Notes under the pieces: generated by a model
The model's database searches: none
What the model was told of the DNA's origin: nothing
The model's input: only the letters and a program-made list of their open reading frames with translations
Made by a program: the position numbers and the translations under genes
In this document: positions 37,675 through 49,123 of the stretch, piece after piece
Position numbering within the stretch: position 1 is the stretch's first letter
How the letters are laid out: the number at the start of each line of letters is the position of its first letter
Assembly (NCBI RefSeq): GCF_003751785.1
Contig: NZ_RKIE01000003.1
Span: forward strand, 310,001 to 374,000
Direction of reading: 5' to 3'
Length of the DNA: 64,000 nt
Source: Frigoribacterium sp. PhB160
GTDB taxonomy: Bacteria; Actinomycetota; Actinomycetes; Actinomycetales; Microbacteriaceae

Positions 37675-39539
37675 CGGCGGCCGGTCCCGGCGGCGGCGAC
37701 GCGCCTCCTCGTGTCCCCGGACCGACGGCGGCGCCGGCGGAGGTCGCCGCGCTGACCGACGGCGAGTGGCACCGGCTGCACCCCGCGACGCCCCTGCTCA
37801 AGGGCGGCATCGCCCTGGTGATCCTGCTCGGCATCGTCGTCAACAACGCCCGCGAGTTCGTCGTCGGGGCCTTCGTGCCGGGCGAGCGCGGCGACGGCGA
37901 GGGCGACCCGTTCGGGTACGTGCTCGGCCACGGCCTGCTCCTCTGGATCCTGCTCGGCATCGTCGGCTTCGTCGCCCTGCTCGTCGCGGTGTTCTGGCTG
38001 TCGTGGCGGATGAACACGTTCCGCGTGACCGACGACACGGTCGAGGTGCGGAGCGGGGTCGTCTTCCGCACCAACCGCCGGGCGCGGCTCGACCGGGTGC
38101 AGGGCATCAACATCCAGCGGCCGGTCGTCGCGCGGGTGTTCGGCGCCGCCAAGCTCGAGATCAGCCAGGCGGGCGACGACGCGAACGTCACGCTCGCCTA
38201 CCTGCGGAGCGCCTCGGCCGACGACCTGCGCCGCGAGATCCTGCGGCGGGCGTCGGGGGCGCAGCGGCGCGACGACGAGGGCCCCGGCGCGACCCACGCC
38301 CCCTCGCTGGCCAAGGGCGGCTTCGTCGGGGTCGTCGAGCAGCGCGCGCAGGAGTTCCTCCGCGACGGCGACGGACCCGAGGAGGCGCCCCCCGCGTCGG
38401 TCGTCAAGGTGGACGTCCGCCGCCTGGTCGGCTCGGTCGTGCTCAGCGGCTTCACCCTCTTCATCGTCGCGGCCGTCGTCGCGGTGATCGTCAGCGTGCG
38501 GCTGACGGGCGAGTTCTTCCTGCTGTTCGCCCTGCTGCCCGCGGCGCTGAGCACCGGGCCGTACTACGTGAGCCGCGTGACGAAGTCGCTGCGGTACAGC
38601 ATCGCGGGGACGCGCGACGGCATCCGCATCGGCTACGGGCTGTTCTCGACGACGAACGAGACGCTGCCCCCGGGCCGCATCCACTCGGTGCGGGTCAGCC
38701 AGCCGCTGCTCTGGCGGCCGTTCGGCTGGTGGCAGATCTCCATCAACAAGGCGTCGCGGTCGAAGGCGGGCGACGCGGCGGCCCAGCAGAGCGGGGCGAT
38801 CCTGCTGCCGGTCGGCGACGAGGGCGACGTGCGGCGGGTGCTCGAGCTCGTGCTGCCGGAGCTCGTCGGCGTCGGCGCCGCGGAGGCGGAGCTGGCGGCG
38901 GGTGCCGCGGGTGCGGGCGCCGGGGGCGCGGGTGCCGCGGGCGCGGCGGGTGGTGTCGACGAGTCGGCGCCCACGCCCGAACGCGCGCCGGAGCCGCTCG
39001 TGCTCGCGAAGGAGGTCGGCGAGGCCGCCGACGACCACGCCTCCCACACCCTCCGCCTCGTCGAGGACGGCCTCACCTCGCGGGGCGCCGACGGCGGCTT
39101 CACGACCTCGCCCCGTCGGGCCGCGGTGCTGCGCTGGTTCTCCTGGCGGCGCAACGGGTTCCGGGCCGCGCCCGGAGCGGTGCTGCTGCGCAAGGGGGCG
39201 ATCTGGCGCGAGCTCGTCATCGTGCCCCTGCCGCGAGTGCAGAGCGTCGGACTGCACCAGGGCCCGCTGCTGCGCCGGATGCGCCTCGCCGCCGTCCACC
39301 TGCACACCGTCGCGGGTCCGATCACGGCCCATGTCGGGGCGCTCGACGAGCACGACGCGATGACGTTCTTCCGCGACACGGCGCGCGACGCGGTCGCGGC
39401 CGCGCAGGCCGACCGCACGCACCGCTGGCTGTCGGCCGCCGTCGGCGACCCGGCCCGCGCCTCCGCGTCCCCCGCCCCGGCCGCCGACGCCGACCCGCAC
39501 GACCCCACCCACCCGCACCCCGACGGAGGCCGCCCATGA
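37671..39539 (+). CDS. Multi-PH (bPH2) domain membrane protein, YdbT-like
   Basis: A 622-residue membrane protein with repeated PH-like units: VTDDTVEVRSGVVFRTNRRA (first), YSIAGTRDGIRIGYGLFSTT (second) and APGAVLLRKGAIWRELVIVP (third), each next to paired hydrophobic helices (near residues 43-63, 80-105, 256-300). A low-complexity Gly/Ala linker (about residues 405-425) separates the second and third units. GTG start overlapping the YdbS-like gene; its stop overlaps the next ATG. Probably acts with the YdbS-like protein at the membrane. Confidence 0.87.
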   Translation: MTAAGPGGGDAPPRVPGPTAAPAEVAALTDGEWHRLHPATPLLKGGIALVILLGIVVNNAREFVVGAFVPGERGDGEGDPFGYVLGHGLLLWILLGIVGFVALLVAVFWLSWRMNTFRVTDDTVEVRSGVVFRTNRRARLDRVQGINIQRPVVARVFGAAKLEISQAGDDANVTLAYLRSASADDLRREILRRASGAQRRDDEGPGATHAPSLAKGGFVGVVEQRAQEFLRDGDGPEEAPPASVVKVDVRRLVGSVVLSGFTLFIVAAVVAVIVSVRLTGEFFLLFALLPAALSTGPYYVSRVTKSLRYSIAGTRDGIRIGYGLFSTTNETLPPGRIHSVRVSQPLLWRPFGWWQISINKASRSKAGDAAAQQSGAILLPVGDEGDVRRVLELVLPELVGVGAAEAELAAGAAGAGAGGAGAAGAAGGVDESAPTPERAPEPLVLAKEVGEAADDHASHTLRLVEDGLTSRGADGGFTTSPRRAAVLRWFSWRRNGFRAAPGAVLLRKGAIWRELVIVPLPRVQSVGLHQGPLLRRMRLAAVHLHTVAGPITAHVGALDEHDAMTFFRDTARDAVAAAQADRTHRWLSAAVGDPARASASPAPAADADPHDPTHPHPDGGRP

Positions 39540-40297
39540 GCCCGCAGCAGAGCGGCCGCCTCGGCATCGGGATCGTCGGGGCCGGACACGTCGGCCCCGT
39601 GCTGGGCGCCGCGCTCGCCGCGGCCGGCCACGCCGTCGTCGGCATCTCGGCCGTCTCCGAGCGCAGCCGCGACCGGGCCGAGGCGATGCTGCCCGGTGCC
39701 CCCGTGCTGACGGTGCAGGAGGTGGTCGAGCGCAGCGAGCTCGTGCTGCTCGCCGTGCCCGACGACCAGCTCGAGGGGCTCGTGCAGGGCCTCGCCACGA
39801 CCGGCGCCTGGCAGGCCGGGCAGCTCGTCGTCCACACGTCGCCGGTGCACGGGCTCGAGGTGCTGCGCCCGGCGCTCGGGGCGGGGGCCATCCCGCTCGC
39901 GATCCACCCGGCGCTCACCTTCACCGGGACGACGATCGACCTGGTCCGGCTGCGCGAGGCGTGGTGTGCGGTCACCGCTCCCGTGCCCGTACAGCCGATC
40001 GGCCAGGCGCTCGTCGTCGAGATGGGCGCCGAGCCGGTGCTCGTCGCCGAGGCCGACCGGCCCCGCTACGCCGAGGCGGTCGCGACGGCCACCGAGTTCT
40101 CGGCCGCGATCGTCACGCAGTCGGTCGCGATGCTCGCCGAGCTGGGCGTCCCCGAGCCGGGCCGGGTCATCGCGCCGCTCGTCCGGTCGGCCATGGACCG
40201 CGCCCTGGGCGTGGCCGAGGCGTCGGTGGGCCCCGGTACCATCGACGTGGCCGGGTCCGTCCACCCGCCGACCGCGTTCGGCGGCTCCGGCGCCTGA
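39536..40297 (+). CDS. Rossmann-fold and DUF2520 domain protein
   Basis: A 253-residue protein with a dinucleotide-binding start [17 protein letters not shown] (GxGxxG at about residues 15-20), the [15 protein letters not shown] strand, [13 protein letters not shown] and the DUF2520 domain with [10 protein letters not shown]. Resembles ketopantoate reductase-type enzymes. In many actinobacteria this gene precedes panC; here it is followed directly by lysS. Likely an NAD(P)-dependent reductase with unknown substrate. Confidence 0.88.
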   Translation: MSPQQSGRLGIGIVGAGHVGPVLGAALAAAGHAVVGISAVSERSRDRAEAMLPGAPVLTVQEVVERSELVLLAVPDDQLEGLVQGLATTGAWQAGQLVVHTSPVHGLEVLRPALGAGAIPLAIHPALTFTGTTIDLVRLREAWCAVTAPVPVQPIGQALVVEMGAEPVLVAEADRPRYAEAVATATEFSAAIVTQSVAMLAELGVPEPGRVIAPLVRSAMDRALGVAEASVGPGTIDVAGSVHPPTAFGGSGA

Positions 40298-40364
40298 GGG
40301 CACCGCGCCTCCTCGTCTCCACCTCCCCCCGTTCGTCGCCACCTCGCAGGAGCACCTCACCGCC

Positions 40365-41942
40365 ATGACCGACGCCCCCGAGACTCCCGACACCGCTCCC
40401 GCGACCGGCACGGCCGGCGCCGCTCCCGCGACCGGCACCGCTCCCGCCGACGACGCAGCCGCCCAGGCCGCCGCCGCGGCGGAGGCGTCCGAGCAGAAGC
40501 AGGTGCGGCTCGAGAAGCGCGAGCGGCTGCTCTCCTCGGGGCGCGAGGCCTACCCCGTGGGCGTGCCGGTCACCGACACGATCCCCGCGGTGCGCGCGCG
40601 CCACGCCGAGCTCGAGGCCGGCGCCGAGACCGGCGAGGTCGTCGGCCTCGCCGGCCGCGTCGTCCACGCCCGCAACACGGGCAAGCTCTGCTTCGCGGCG
40701 CTGCAGGCCGGCGACGGCTCGCGCATCCAGGCGATGGTGTCGCTCGCCGAGGTGGGCGACGAGTCGCTCGCCGAGTGGAAGGAGCTCGTCGACCTCGGCG
40801 ACCACGTCTTCGTCAAGGGCCAGGTCATCTCGTCACGGCGCGGCGAGCTGTCGATCATGGTGAGCGAGTGGTCGATCGCCGCGAAGGCGCTGCTGCCGCT
40901 GCCGAACCTGCACTCCGAGCTCAGCGAAGAGACGCGCGTGCGTCAGCGCTACCTCGACCTGATCGTCCGCGAGCAGGCCCGCACCACGGTGCGTGCCCGC
41001 GCCGCCGCGGTCTCGTCGCTGCGTCGCACCTTCGACTCGTACGAGTACCTCGAGGTCGAGACCCCGATGCTGCAGACGATGCACGGCGGCGCCGCGGCCC
41101 GGCCGTTCCGCACGCACAGCAACGCCTTCGACACCGAGCTGTTCCTCCGCATCGCGCCCGAGCTCTTCCTCAAGCGGGCCGTCGTCGGCGGCATCGACCG
41201 CGTCTTCGAGATCAACCGCAACTTCCGCAACGAGGGCGCCGACTCGACGCACTCGCCCGAGTTCGCGATGGTCGAGGCGTACCAGGCCTACGGCGACTAC
41301 GAGCAGATGGCCCGCCTCACCCAAGAGCTCGTGCAGGACGCGGCCATGGCGGTCTCCGGCTCGCACCTCGTCACCCTCAGCGACGGCACCGAGTACGACC
41401 TCGGCGGCGAGTGGGAGCGCGTGCCGATGTACGAGTCGCTCAGCGCCGCCTCCGGCACCGAGGTCACGCCCGAGACGAGCGTCGCCGACCTGCAGGCCCT
41501 CGCCGCCACGGTCGACCTCGTCGTGCCCCACGAGACCCACGGCAAGCTCGTCGAAGAACTGTGGGAGCACTTCGTCAAGCCCTCGCTCGACCGCCCGACC
41601 TTCGTCGTCGACTTCCCCGTCGACACGAGCCCGCTCGTCCGCCAGCACCGCTCGAAGCCCGGCGTGGTCGAGAAGTGGGACCTCTACGTGCGCGGCTTCG
41701 AGCTCGCCACGGCGTACTCCGAGCTCGTCGACCCCGTGATCCAGCGCGAGCGCTTCGTCGAGCAGGCCGCCCTGTCGGCCCGCGGCGACGCCGAGGCGAT
41801 GCGGCTCGACGACGACTTCCTCCAGGCGCTCGAGCACGGCATGCCGCCGAGCGGCGGCATGGGCATGGGCATCGACCGCCTGCTGATGGCGATCACCGGC
41901 CTCGGCATCCGCGAGACCATCCTGTTCCCGCTGGTCAAGTAG
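40365..41942 (+). CDS. lysS: Lysyl-tRNA synthetase (class II)
   Basis: A 525-residue class II LysRS. An Ala/Thr/Pro-rich ~45-residue leader precedes the helical start [20 protein letters not shown] and an OB-fold anticodon domain ([20 protein letters not shown]). Motif 2 is [19 protein letters not shown] and motif 3 [17 protein letters not shown]. The ATG follows CAGGAG. Substrate specificity is clear from the motif set. Confidence 0.97.
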   Translation: MTDAPETPDTAPATGTAGAAPATGTAPADDAAAQAAAAAEASEQKQVRLEKRERLLSSGREAYPVGVPVTDTIPAVRARHAELEAGAETGEVVGLAGRVVHARNTGKLCFAALQAGDGSRIQAMVSLAEVGDESLAEWKELVDLGDHVFVKGQVISSRRGELSIMVSEWSIAAKALLPLPNLHSELSEETRVRQRYLDLIVREQARTTVRARAAAVSSLRRTFDSYEYLEVETPMLQTMHGGAAARPFRTHSNAFDTELFLRIAPELFLKRAVVGGIDRVFEINRNFRNEGADSTHSPEFAMVEAYQAYGDYEQMARLTQELVQDAAMAVSGSHLVTLSDGTEYDLGGEWERVPMYESLSAASGTEVTPETSVADLQALAATVDLVVPHETHGKLVEELWEHFVKPSLDRPTFVVDFPVDTSPLVRQHRSKPGVVEKWDLYVRGFELATAYSELVDPVIQRERFVEQAALSARGDAEAMRLDDDFLQALEHGMPPSGGMGMGIDRLLMAITGLGIRETILFPLVK

Positions 41943-42038
41943 CCCGCACGCCCGGCCCCGGCCGCGCCACCACGCCTCGAGCGCCGGAGGCGCGGGGCGG
42001 CTCCCGAGGCTCGGTGCCCGTTCACGGGTCCGACCGCT

Positions 42039-42044
42039 TACGCT
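42039..42044 (+). promoter_or_regulatory. -10 box TACGCT for the small membrane protein gene
   Basis: TACGCT is 6 nt before the GTG at 42051, leaderless spacing. Confidence 0.45.
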
Positions 42045-42050
42045 TGCCGG

Positions 42051-42254
42051 GTGCCTGAGACATTCTGGGGAGCTGCCGTCTTCGCCGTGACGCCGACCAT
42101 CGTCGTCGGCCTGATCTTCTGGTTCGCCGTGCGAGCCCTGCTCCGCGCCGACCGCACCGAGCGCGCCGTCTACTCGCAGATCGAGGCGGAGGAGCGCGCG
42201 AAGGCCGAGGCCGAGGAGCGCGCCGCGTCCGGCGAGAGCCGCACCACGGCCTGA
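42051..42254 (+). CDS. Small single-pass membrane protein
   Basis: A 67-residue protein with one transmembrane helix (about residues 10-30, VTPTIVVGLIFWFAVRALLR) and a charged cytoplasmic tail rich in Glu/Ala/Arg likely to form a helix. No family recognised. It sits between lysS and the sigma factor and is followed by a strong terminator, so it seems to be its own transcription unit. Confidence 0.75.
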   Translation: MPETFWGAAVFAVTPTIVVGLIFWFAVRALLRADRTERAVYSQIEAEERAKAEAEERAASGESRTTA

Positions 42255-42590
42255 CCAGCCGACCCCCTGCGTGACGGAGGCGCGGTGCCGGACGGGCACC
42301 GCGCCTCCGGCGTTCCCGCCTCTCGAGGGTTCTCGCCGACGTTCCCTCACGTGCGTGTACCCCGGGTCGTCGGCGCTCGGCGTACACCCGCGCGTCGCCT
42401 GCCGTCAAAGTTGACAGCCTCACGTCCCCCGAATCCGTCGAAACCCTGGACGCGTGCTCCGAACAAGCTTGCGAACGGCCTGAGTGGCTTCTGTACGACT
42501 ATGCGGCTGCGCCAGAGTGGTCACACGCCGAAGAGCTTCACGAACTATTCGACATGACAAGAACGTCTGTATTCGAGCAGGGAGAGAACG
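42255..42590. other. 336-nt intergenic region upstream of the sigma factor
   Basis: Holds a terminator (42275-42309), the inverted repeat GTCAAAGTTGAC (42404-42415, overlapping a TTGACA), and the 11-bp palindrome CGAACTATTCG (42541-42551) 40 nt before the ATG. No gene is supported; a long 5' leader for the sigma factor or regulatory sites are the likely content. Confidence 0.5.
42275..42309 (+). terminator. Strong hairpin after the small membrane protein gene
   Basis: A 15-bp perfect stem (CGGAGGCGCGGTGCC and complement) with a GGACG loop, 20 nt after the stop. No T-tract. Confidence 0.75.
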
Positions 42591-43619
42591 ATGACTGCTG
42601 TCACCACCACCCGCACCACCAGCGAGACCACGAGCGCCGCTGACGACACCGAGGTCGAGGTCCTGTCGCAGGTCCGCGGCGCCTCCACCGACCAGGTCGG
42701 CGACTACCTCCGCCACATCGGCCGCATGCCCCTCCTCGACGCCGCGGAGGAGACCGAGATCGCCCGTCGCATTGAGGTCGGCCTCTTCGCCGGCGAGAAG
42801 ATGAAAGAGCTCCAGGCGGCCGACGCGGTCAAGAAGAACCGCACCAAGGCCCACGCCGAGATGCTCCGCGACCTGCGCTGGCTGCAGCACGACGGCGAGC
42901 GTGCGAAGGACCGCATGATCACCGCGAACCTCCGCCTCGTCGTCAGCATCGCCAAGCGCTACACGCAGCGCGGCCTCCCCTTCATGGACGTCATCCAGGA
43001 GGGCAACCTCGGCCTCGTCCGCGCCGTCGAGAAGTTCGACTACACGCAGGGCTACAAGTTCTCGACCTACGCCACGTGGTGGATCCGCCAGGCCATCGCC
43101 CGCGGCCTCGCCGACAAGGCGCGCGCCATCCGCATCCCGGTGCACACGGTCGAGCGCATCAACCGCATCTCGCGTGCCGAGCGCGACCTCACCGTCGACC
43201 TGGGCCGTGCGCCCACCGTCGAGGAGGTCGCCGAAGAGGTCGCCATGGAGGTCGCCGACCTCGTCGAGCTCAAGTCGCGCTCGCACGAGCCCGTCTCGAT
43301 CCACACCGTCGTCGGCGACGCGGAGGACAGCGAGCTCGGCGACTTCATCGAGGACGAGGAGACCCCCTCGCCCACGGCCGCCACCGAGAACGCGCTGCTC
43401 AACCGCGACATGCACGCCCTCGTGGCGACGCTGCCCGAGGACGAGGCCCGCGTGATCCGCATGCGCTTCGGCCTCGACGACGACCAGCCGATGACCCTCG
43501 ACGAGATCAGCAAGCGCGTCCACAGCTCGCGCCAGGCCGTCTCGCGCGTCGAGAGCCGCGCCCGCCTGCGCATGTTCGCCAAGGCCGTCTCGCAGGACCT
43601 GCAGCTCTACCTGCAGTAG
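42591..43619 (+). CDS. sigB: Group 2 (primary-like) RNA polymerase sigma factor, SigB/HrdB-like
   Basis: A 342-residue sigma-70 factor without the long N-terminal region of the principal sigma. Region 1.2 starts at DQVGDYLRHIGRMPLLD; region 2 is ANLRLVVSIAKRYTQRGLPF to YKFSTYATWWIRQAI; region 3 includes IPVHTVERINRISRAERDL; region 4 ends with TLDEISKRVHSSRQAVSRVE. Promoter recognition should resemble that of the housekeeping sigma. GGGAGAG precedes the ATG. The family is sure; the exact SigB/SigA label is less so. Confidence 0.9.
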   Translation: MTAVTTTRTTSETTSAADDTEVEVLSQVRGASTDQVGDYLRHIGRMPLLDAAEETEIARRIEVGLFAGEKMKELQAADAVKKNRTKAHAEMLRDLRWLQHDGERAKDRMITANLRLVVSIAKRYTQRGLPFMDVIQEGNLGLVRAVEKFDYTQGYKFSTYATWWIRQAIARGLADKARAIRIPVHTVERINRISRAERDLTVDLGRAPTVEEVAEEVAMEVADLVELKSRSHEPVSIHTVVGDAEDSELGDFIEDEETPSPTAATENALLNRDMHALVATLPEDEARVIRMRFGLDDDQPMTLDEISKRVHSSRQAVSRVESRARLRMFAKAVSQDLQLYLQ

Positions 43620-43630
43620 GCCGCAGCTGC

Positions 43631-43666
43631 CGAAGGGCCGCTTCCCCGTGGGGGAGCGGCCCTTCG
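43631..43666 (+). terminator. Terminator after the sigma factor gene
   Basis: CGAAGGGCCGCTTCCCC pairs with GGGGAGCGGCCCTTCG through a stem of about 17 bp including one G-T pair. It begins 12 nt after the stop and also lies downstream of convergent nadK. Confidence 0.7.
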
Positions 43667-43756
43667 TCATGCCCGGGCCGAGGTGGGCGACGAGTGTCCA
43701 CGAACCGTCGCCAGCCCGGTCCGGGCGCGACCATCCACCCGCAGGCCTCGGCCGGG

Positions 43757-45076
43757 TCAGGACGGGACGTGAGCGTGGGAGGCGCGGTCGATGTCGTCGG
43801 GGTCGCTCGCGTCCTCGAGATCGGGCGCCGCGCCTCCGCGGGTCGCCGTGTCGTCGAGGGCGGCACCCTCGTCGAGGGCACCCGTCGCGTCGCCGTCGGC
43901 CGTCGACTCGTCGACGACCTGGTCGTCGAGCTCGACGTCGTCGCCGCGCGCGTCGAGCCCGACGACGGGGTCGCCCTCGGGCACCGCGAGCGGGCCCGGG
44001 CCGAGGCCGAGCGACGGACGCTTGTGCGCGGTGCGCGCCTTGAAGCGGGCGCGGACGTCGCTCGGGACGAGCTCGAGCAGCTGGTCCTCGCGCAGGGGCA
44101 GGTCGAGCAGGCTGAGCTTGAGGCGGCCCTTCGTCTGGTGGCGTCCGGCGTCGAAGCGGATGACCTGGCCGGCCTCGCGGCGCAGCCGCATCGAGACGAC
44201 GCAGCCCGCGCTGACGTCGGCGACCACGCGGCCGTCGACCTCGAGCCCGGCCGACTGCGTGCCCGCACCGATCTGGAAGCGCAGCGCCTCGCCCGGCCCG
44301 AGCACGACCGAGCGGTCGATGCCCGACATGGGCGCGACGGGGGTGATCAGCGTCGCGGCGACGGCGGGGGAGAGCACGGGCCCGCCCGCCGCGTAGTTGT
44401 AGGCGGTCGAGCCGGCGCTGGTCGCCGCGATGATCGCGTCGGCCTTGTAGTAGCCGTAGGGGGTCTCGTCGACGACGAGGTCGGCCGTCACGACGCCCTC
44501 GCCGGGGCGGCGCGCGATCGAGACGTCGTTGAAGGCGAGGTAGCGGCTCTCGGAGCCGGACGTGGTGTGGACGACCTCGATCGCGTGGTGCGGCTCGAGC
44601 GAGAACCGCTTCTCGCTCATGCGCTCGAGGGCGTCGGTCAGCTCGGCGGGCTCGACCTCGACGAGGAAGCCCACGTTGCCGTAGTTGACGCCGAGCACCG
44701 GCACGGGCCGACCGGCCACGAGCCGCATGGCCCCGAGCATCGTGCCGTCGCCGCCGAGGGCCACGACGACGTCGACGCGGTCGCGGAAGGTGGCCTCGTC
44801 GACGAGCTCGACCCCGCTGTCGCGGCCGCCGTCGCCGGCGGACACCCGGTCGGCGTCGGAGGCCCGGGCGACGAGGGAGACCTGCTTGCGCGCCGCCGCG
44901 TCGGCGTCGCCTGTGCCTGCGCCGGCGCCTGCGCCCGACGCGCCGCCCACGCCGGCCGCCCCGCCGTGCGGGACGCTGCCGGGCACGCCCGCGGCCTTCC
45001 ACGCGCAGAGGATGTCGATCGACTCGCGGACGGACTTGGTGGGGTGGGGGACGAGCCCGACGGTGAAGGTGCCCAT
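43757..45076 (-). CDS. nadK: NAD kinase with acidic C-terminal tail
   Basis: A 439-residue ATP-NAD kinase, the sole known source of NADP. VVVALGGDGTMLGAMRLV, VLGVNYGNVGFLVEVEP, YLAFNDVSIARR and ATSAGSTAYNYAAGGPVLSP are the family motifs. Near residue 45 there is a Gly/Ala-rich insertion (GGASGAGAGAGTGDADAAA), and after the core (~residue 350) comes an approximately 85-residue acidic, Asp/Ala-rich tail not part of the enzyme fold. TACGGT lies 6 nt before the ATG, so the mRNA is probably leaderless. Confidence 0.94.
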   Translation of the reverse strand: MGTFTVGLVPHPTKSVRESIDILCAWKAAGVPGSVPHGGAAGVGGASGAGAGAGTGDADAAARKQVSLVARASDADRVSAGDGGRDSGVELVDEATFRDRVDVVVALGGDGTMLGAMRLVAGRPVPVLGVNYGNVGFLVEVEPAELTDALERMSEKRFSLEPHHAIEVVHTTSGSESRYLAFNDVSIARRPGEGVVTADLVVDETPYGYYKADAIIAATSAGSTAYNYAAGGPVLSPAVAATLITPVAPMSGIDRSVVLGPGEALRFQIGAGTQSAGLEVDGRVVADVSAGCVVSMRLRREAGQVIRFDAGRHQTKGRLKLSLLDLPLREDQLLELVPSDVRARFKARTAHKRPSLGLGPGPLAVPEGDPVVGLDARGDDVELDDQVVDESTADGDATGALDEGAALDDTATRGGAAPDLEDASDPDDIDRASHAHVPS

Positions 45077-45082
45077 GACCAG

Positions 45083-45088
45083 ACCGTA
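45083..45088 (-). promoter_or_regulatory. -10 box TACGGT for nadK
   Basis: Lies 6 nt before the nadK ATG on the minus strand. Confidence 0.45.
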
Positions 45089-45120
45089 TGCGCCCCCTCT
45101 GACACCCGCCCGAGGACGTC

Positions 45121-45138
45121 GTCACGCCGCCAGCGAAC
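45121..45138 (+). promoter_or_regulatory. ClgR-box-like site upstream of clpC
   Basis: GTCACGCCGCCAGCGAAC contains CGC-N5-GCG followed by AAC, close to the published ClgR operator of actinobacteria (CGCYNANRGCGWWS, one core mismatch). It lies about 30 nt upstream of a TACTCT -10 (45167-45172) and 120 nt before clpC. Confidence 0.45.
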
Positions 45139-45166
45139 AGGGGATGTGGCCCCCAGGGCCCGTGGT

Positions 45167-45172
45167 TACTCT
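45167..45172 (+). promoter_or_regulatory. Candidate -10 box TACTCT for clpC
   Basis: TACTCT occurs in TTACTCTCTC, about 85 nt upstream of the clpC ATG; the leader contains GGGAGCTAG just before the start. Confidence 0.4.
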
Positions 45173-45257
45173 CTCTGTAGAACCGGTCCCACCCCCTGCG
45201 GGCACCGGCCGCACAACGGTGACGACACTCCCACCCCGTCACCGAGGGAGCTAGAAG

Positions 45258-47741
<2,484 letters not shown>

Positions 47742-47774
47742 GCACCACCCGCGGGCTCGTCCCGCACCACGCCC

Positions 47775-47806
47775 GAGGGCGGTCCGGCTCCGGCCGGGCC
47801 GCCCTC
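47775..47806 (+). terminator. Terminator after clpC
   Basis: GAGGGCGGTCCGGC pairs with GCCGGGCCGCCCTC (14 bp, one G-T) around a TCCG loop, 33 nt after the clpC stop. Confidence 0.7.
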
Positions 47807-47843
47807 CGGCGTTCCCCCCGCCAGGAGGCGCGGGGCCGGTGGG

Positions 47844-47849
47844 TAGGCT
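47844..47849 (+). promoter_or_regulatory. -10 box TAGGCT for the GNAT gene
   Basis: Six nucleotides before the ATG at 47856, leaderless spacing. Confidence 0.45.
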
Positions 47850-47855
47850 TGCCCG

Positions 47856-48389
47856 ATGACCACAGGCGACCAGCACGGCATCACGGTGCGCGACGCCGTC
47901 GTCAGCGACGTGCCGCACATCCAGCGGCTCTGCGAGCCCTTCGTGAAGCGTCGCATCCTGCTCGGCAAGGACCTCGTGACGCTGTACGGCGACGTGCAGG
48001 AGTTCCAGGTCGCGGTCGGCCCCGACGGGGTGCCGATCGGCTGCGGGGCGCTGCACGTCATGTGGGACGACCTCGCCGAGATCCGCACGCTCGCGCTCGA
48101 CCCGGCGTGGATCCGCAAGGGGGTGGGGCACCGCCTCCTCGACTCGCTGGAAGGCGCCGCCCGCCGCCTCGAGATCGGTCGCCTCTTCTGCCTCACGTTC
48201 GAGGTCGACTTCTTCGAGAAGCACGACTACCTCAACGTCGGTGACGAGGGGCTGGTGCCGCCGGAGGTCTACGCCGAGCTCGTACGGTCGACCGACGAGG
48301 GCGTCGCGGAGTTCCTCGACCTGGCCCGCGTGAAGCCGAACACGCTCGGCAACTCGCGCATGCTCAAGGCCCTGCCGTCGCTCGGCTGA
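47856..48389 (+). CDS. argA: GNAT acetyltransferase, probable short-form amino-acid (glutamate) N-acetyltransferase
   Basis: A 177-residue GNAT protein. DGVPIGCGALHVMWDDLAEI, then RTLALDPAWIRKGVGHRLLD carries the acetyl-CoA loop (RKGVGH), and the end LVRSTDEGVAEFLDLARVKP plus NTLGNSRML resembles the short N-acetylglutamate synthases of actinobacteria (Rv2747 type). That enzyme starts arginine biosynthesis. The GNAT fold is certain; the argA assignment rests on remembered C-terminal similarity. Confidence 0.8.
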   Translation: MTTGDQHGITVRDAVVSDVPHIQRLCEPFVKRRILLGKDLVTLYGDVQEFQVAVGPDGVPIGCGALHVMWDDLAEIRTLALDPAWIRKGVGHRLLDSLEGAARRLEIGRLFCLTFEVDFFEKHDYLNVGDEGLVPPEVYAELVRSTDEGVAEFLDLARVKPNTLGNSRMLKALPSLG

Positions 48390-48439
48390 TTCTCAGCGCA
48401 CACGCCGCCGCCCTCACCGGCCGGGCCGCCGCCCGCGCC

Positions 48440-48445
48440 TAGCCT
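48440..48445 (+). promoter_or_regulatory. -10 box TAGCCT for the membrane-anchored protein gene
   Basis: TAGCCT is 6 nt before the ATG at 48452, leaderless spacing. Confidence 0.45.
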
Positions 48446-48451
48446 GTGCGC

Positions 48452-49120
48452 ATGTCGACGTTCACGAATCCGACCGGGCCGCAGCCGCCGTCGGTGTACT
48501 GGCGTCGACGCGCGGTGCTCCTGCTCGGGCTCGTCGTCGTGGTGATCGTCATCGTGCTGATCGTCGTGCGACCGGGGTCGGGGGCGGAGCCCGGCGCGGC
48601 GACGACCACCACCCCCGCCGCCGAGGCACCCGCGCCCGAGCCGTCCGCGACCGGGACGGCACCCGCCGCCGACGCGACCGAGCAGGCCACCGACGCCCCG
48701 GCAGCCGGGGACGCCGCCGCGTGCGACGCGAGCGACGTCGAGCTGGTGCCGATCGCCGACAAGCAGTCGTACGCCTCCACCGAGCTGCCGCAGATCTCGA
48801 TGTCGATCACGAACACGGGCTCGACGGACTGCGTGCTGAACCTCGGGTCGTCGCAGCAGACGTTGACGGTGTCGAGCGGCGAGGAGCAGTACTGGTCGTC
48901 GAAGGACTGCCAGGTCAACGGCACCGACCAGGACGTCACCCTCACCGCCGGCCAGACGCTCACGACCCCGGCGATCGCCTGGGACCGCACGCGCTCGTCG
49001 GCCGACACCTGCGACAGCACCACCCGCACCCCCGTGACGGGAGGAGGCGCGACCTACCGCCTCTCCGTCAGCGTCGGCGACATCACGTCGACCGAGACCG
49101 CCCCCATGATCCTGAACTGA
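48452..49120 (+). CDS. Membrane-anchored exported protein with DUF4232-like C-terminal domain
   Basis: A 222-residue protein with one transmembrane helix at about residues 25-45, a Thr/Ala/Pro-rich spacer (50-90) and a C-terminal beta-rich domain with four Cys (AACDASDVELV, STDCVLNLGSSQQTLTV, SKDCQVNG, ADTCDS). The ITNTGSTDC pattern fits extracytoplasmic Ig-like/DUF4232 domains, a resemblance rather than a firm match. It is followed 3 nt later by an SseB-family gene. Confidence 0.72.
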   Translation: MSTFTNPTGPQPPSVYWRRRAVLLLGLVVVVIVIVLIVVRPGSGAEPGAATTTTPAAEAPAPEPSATGTAPAADATEQATDAPAAGDAAACDASDVELVPIADKQSYASTELPQISMSITNTGSTDCVLNLGSSQQTLTVSSGEEQYWSSKDCQVNGTDQDVTLTAGQTLTTPAIAWDRTRSSADTCDSTTRTPVTGGGATYRLSVSVGDITSTETAPMILN

Positions 49121-49123
49121 GCG

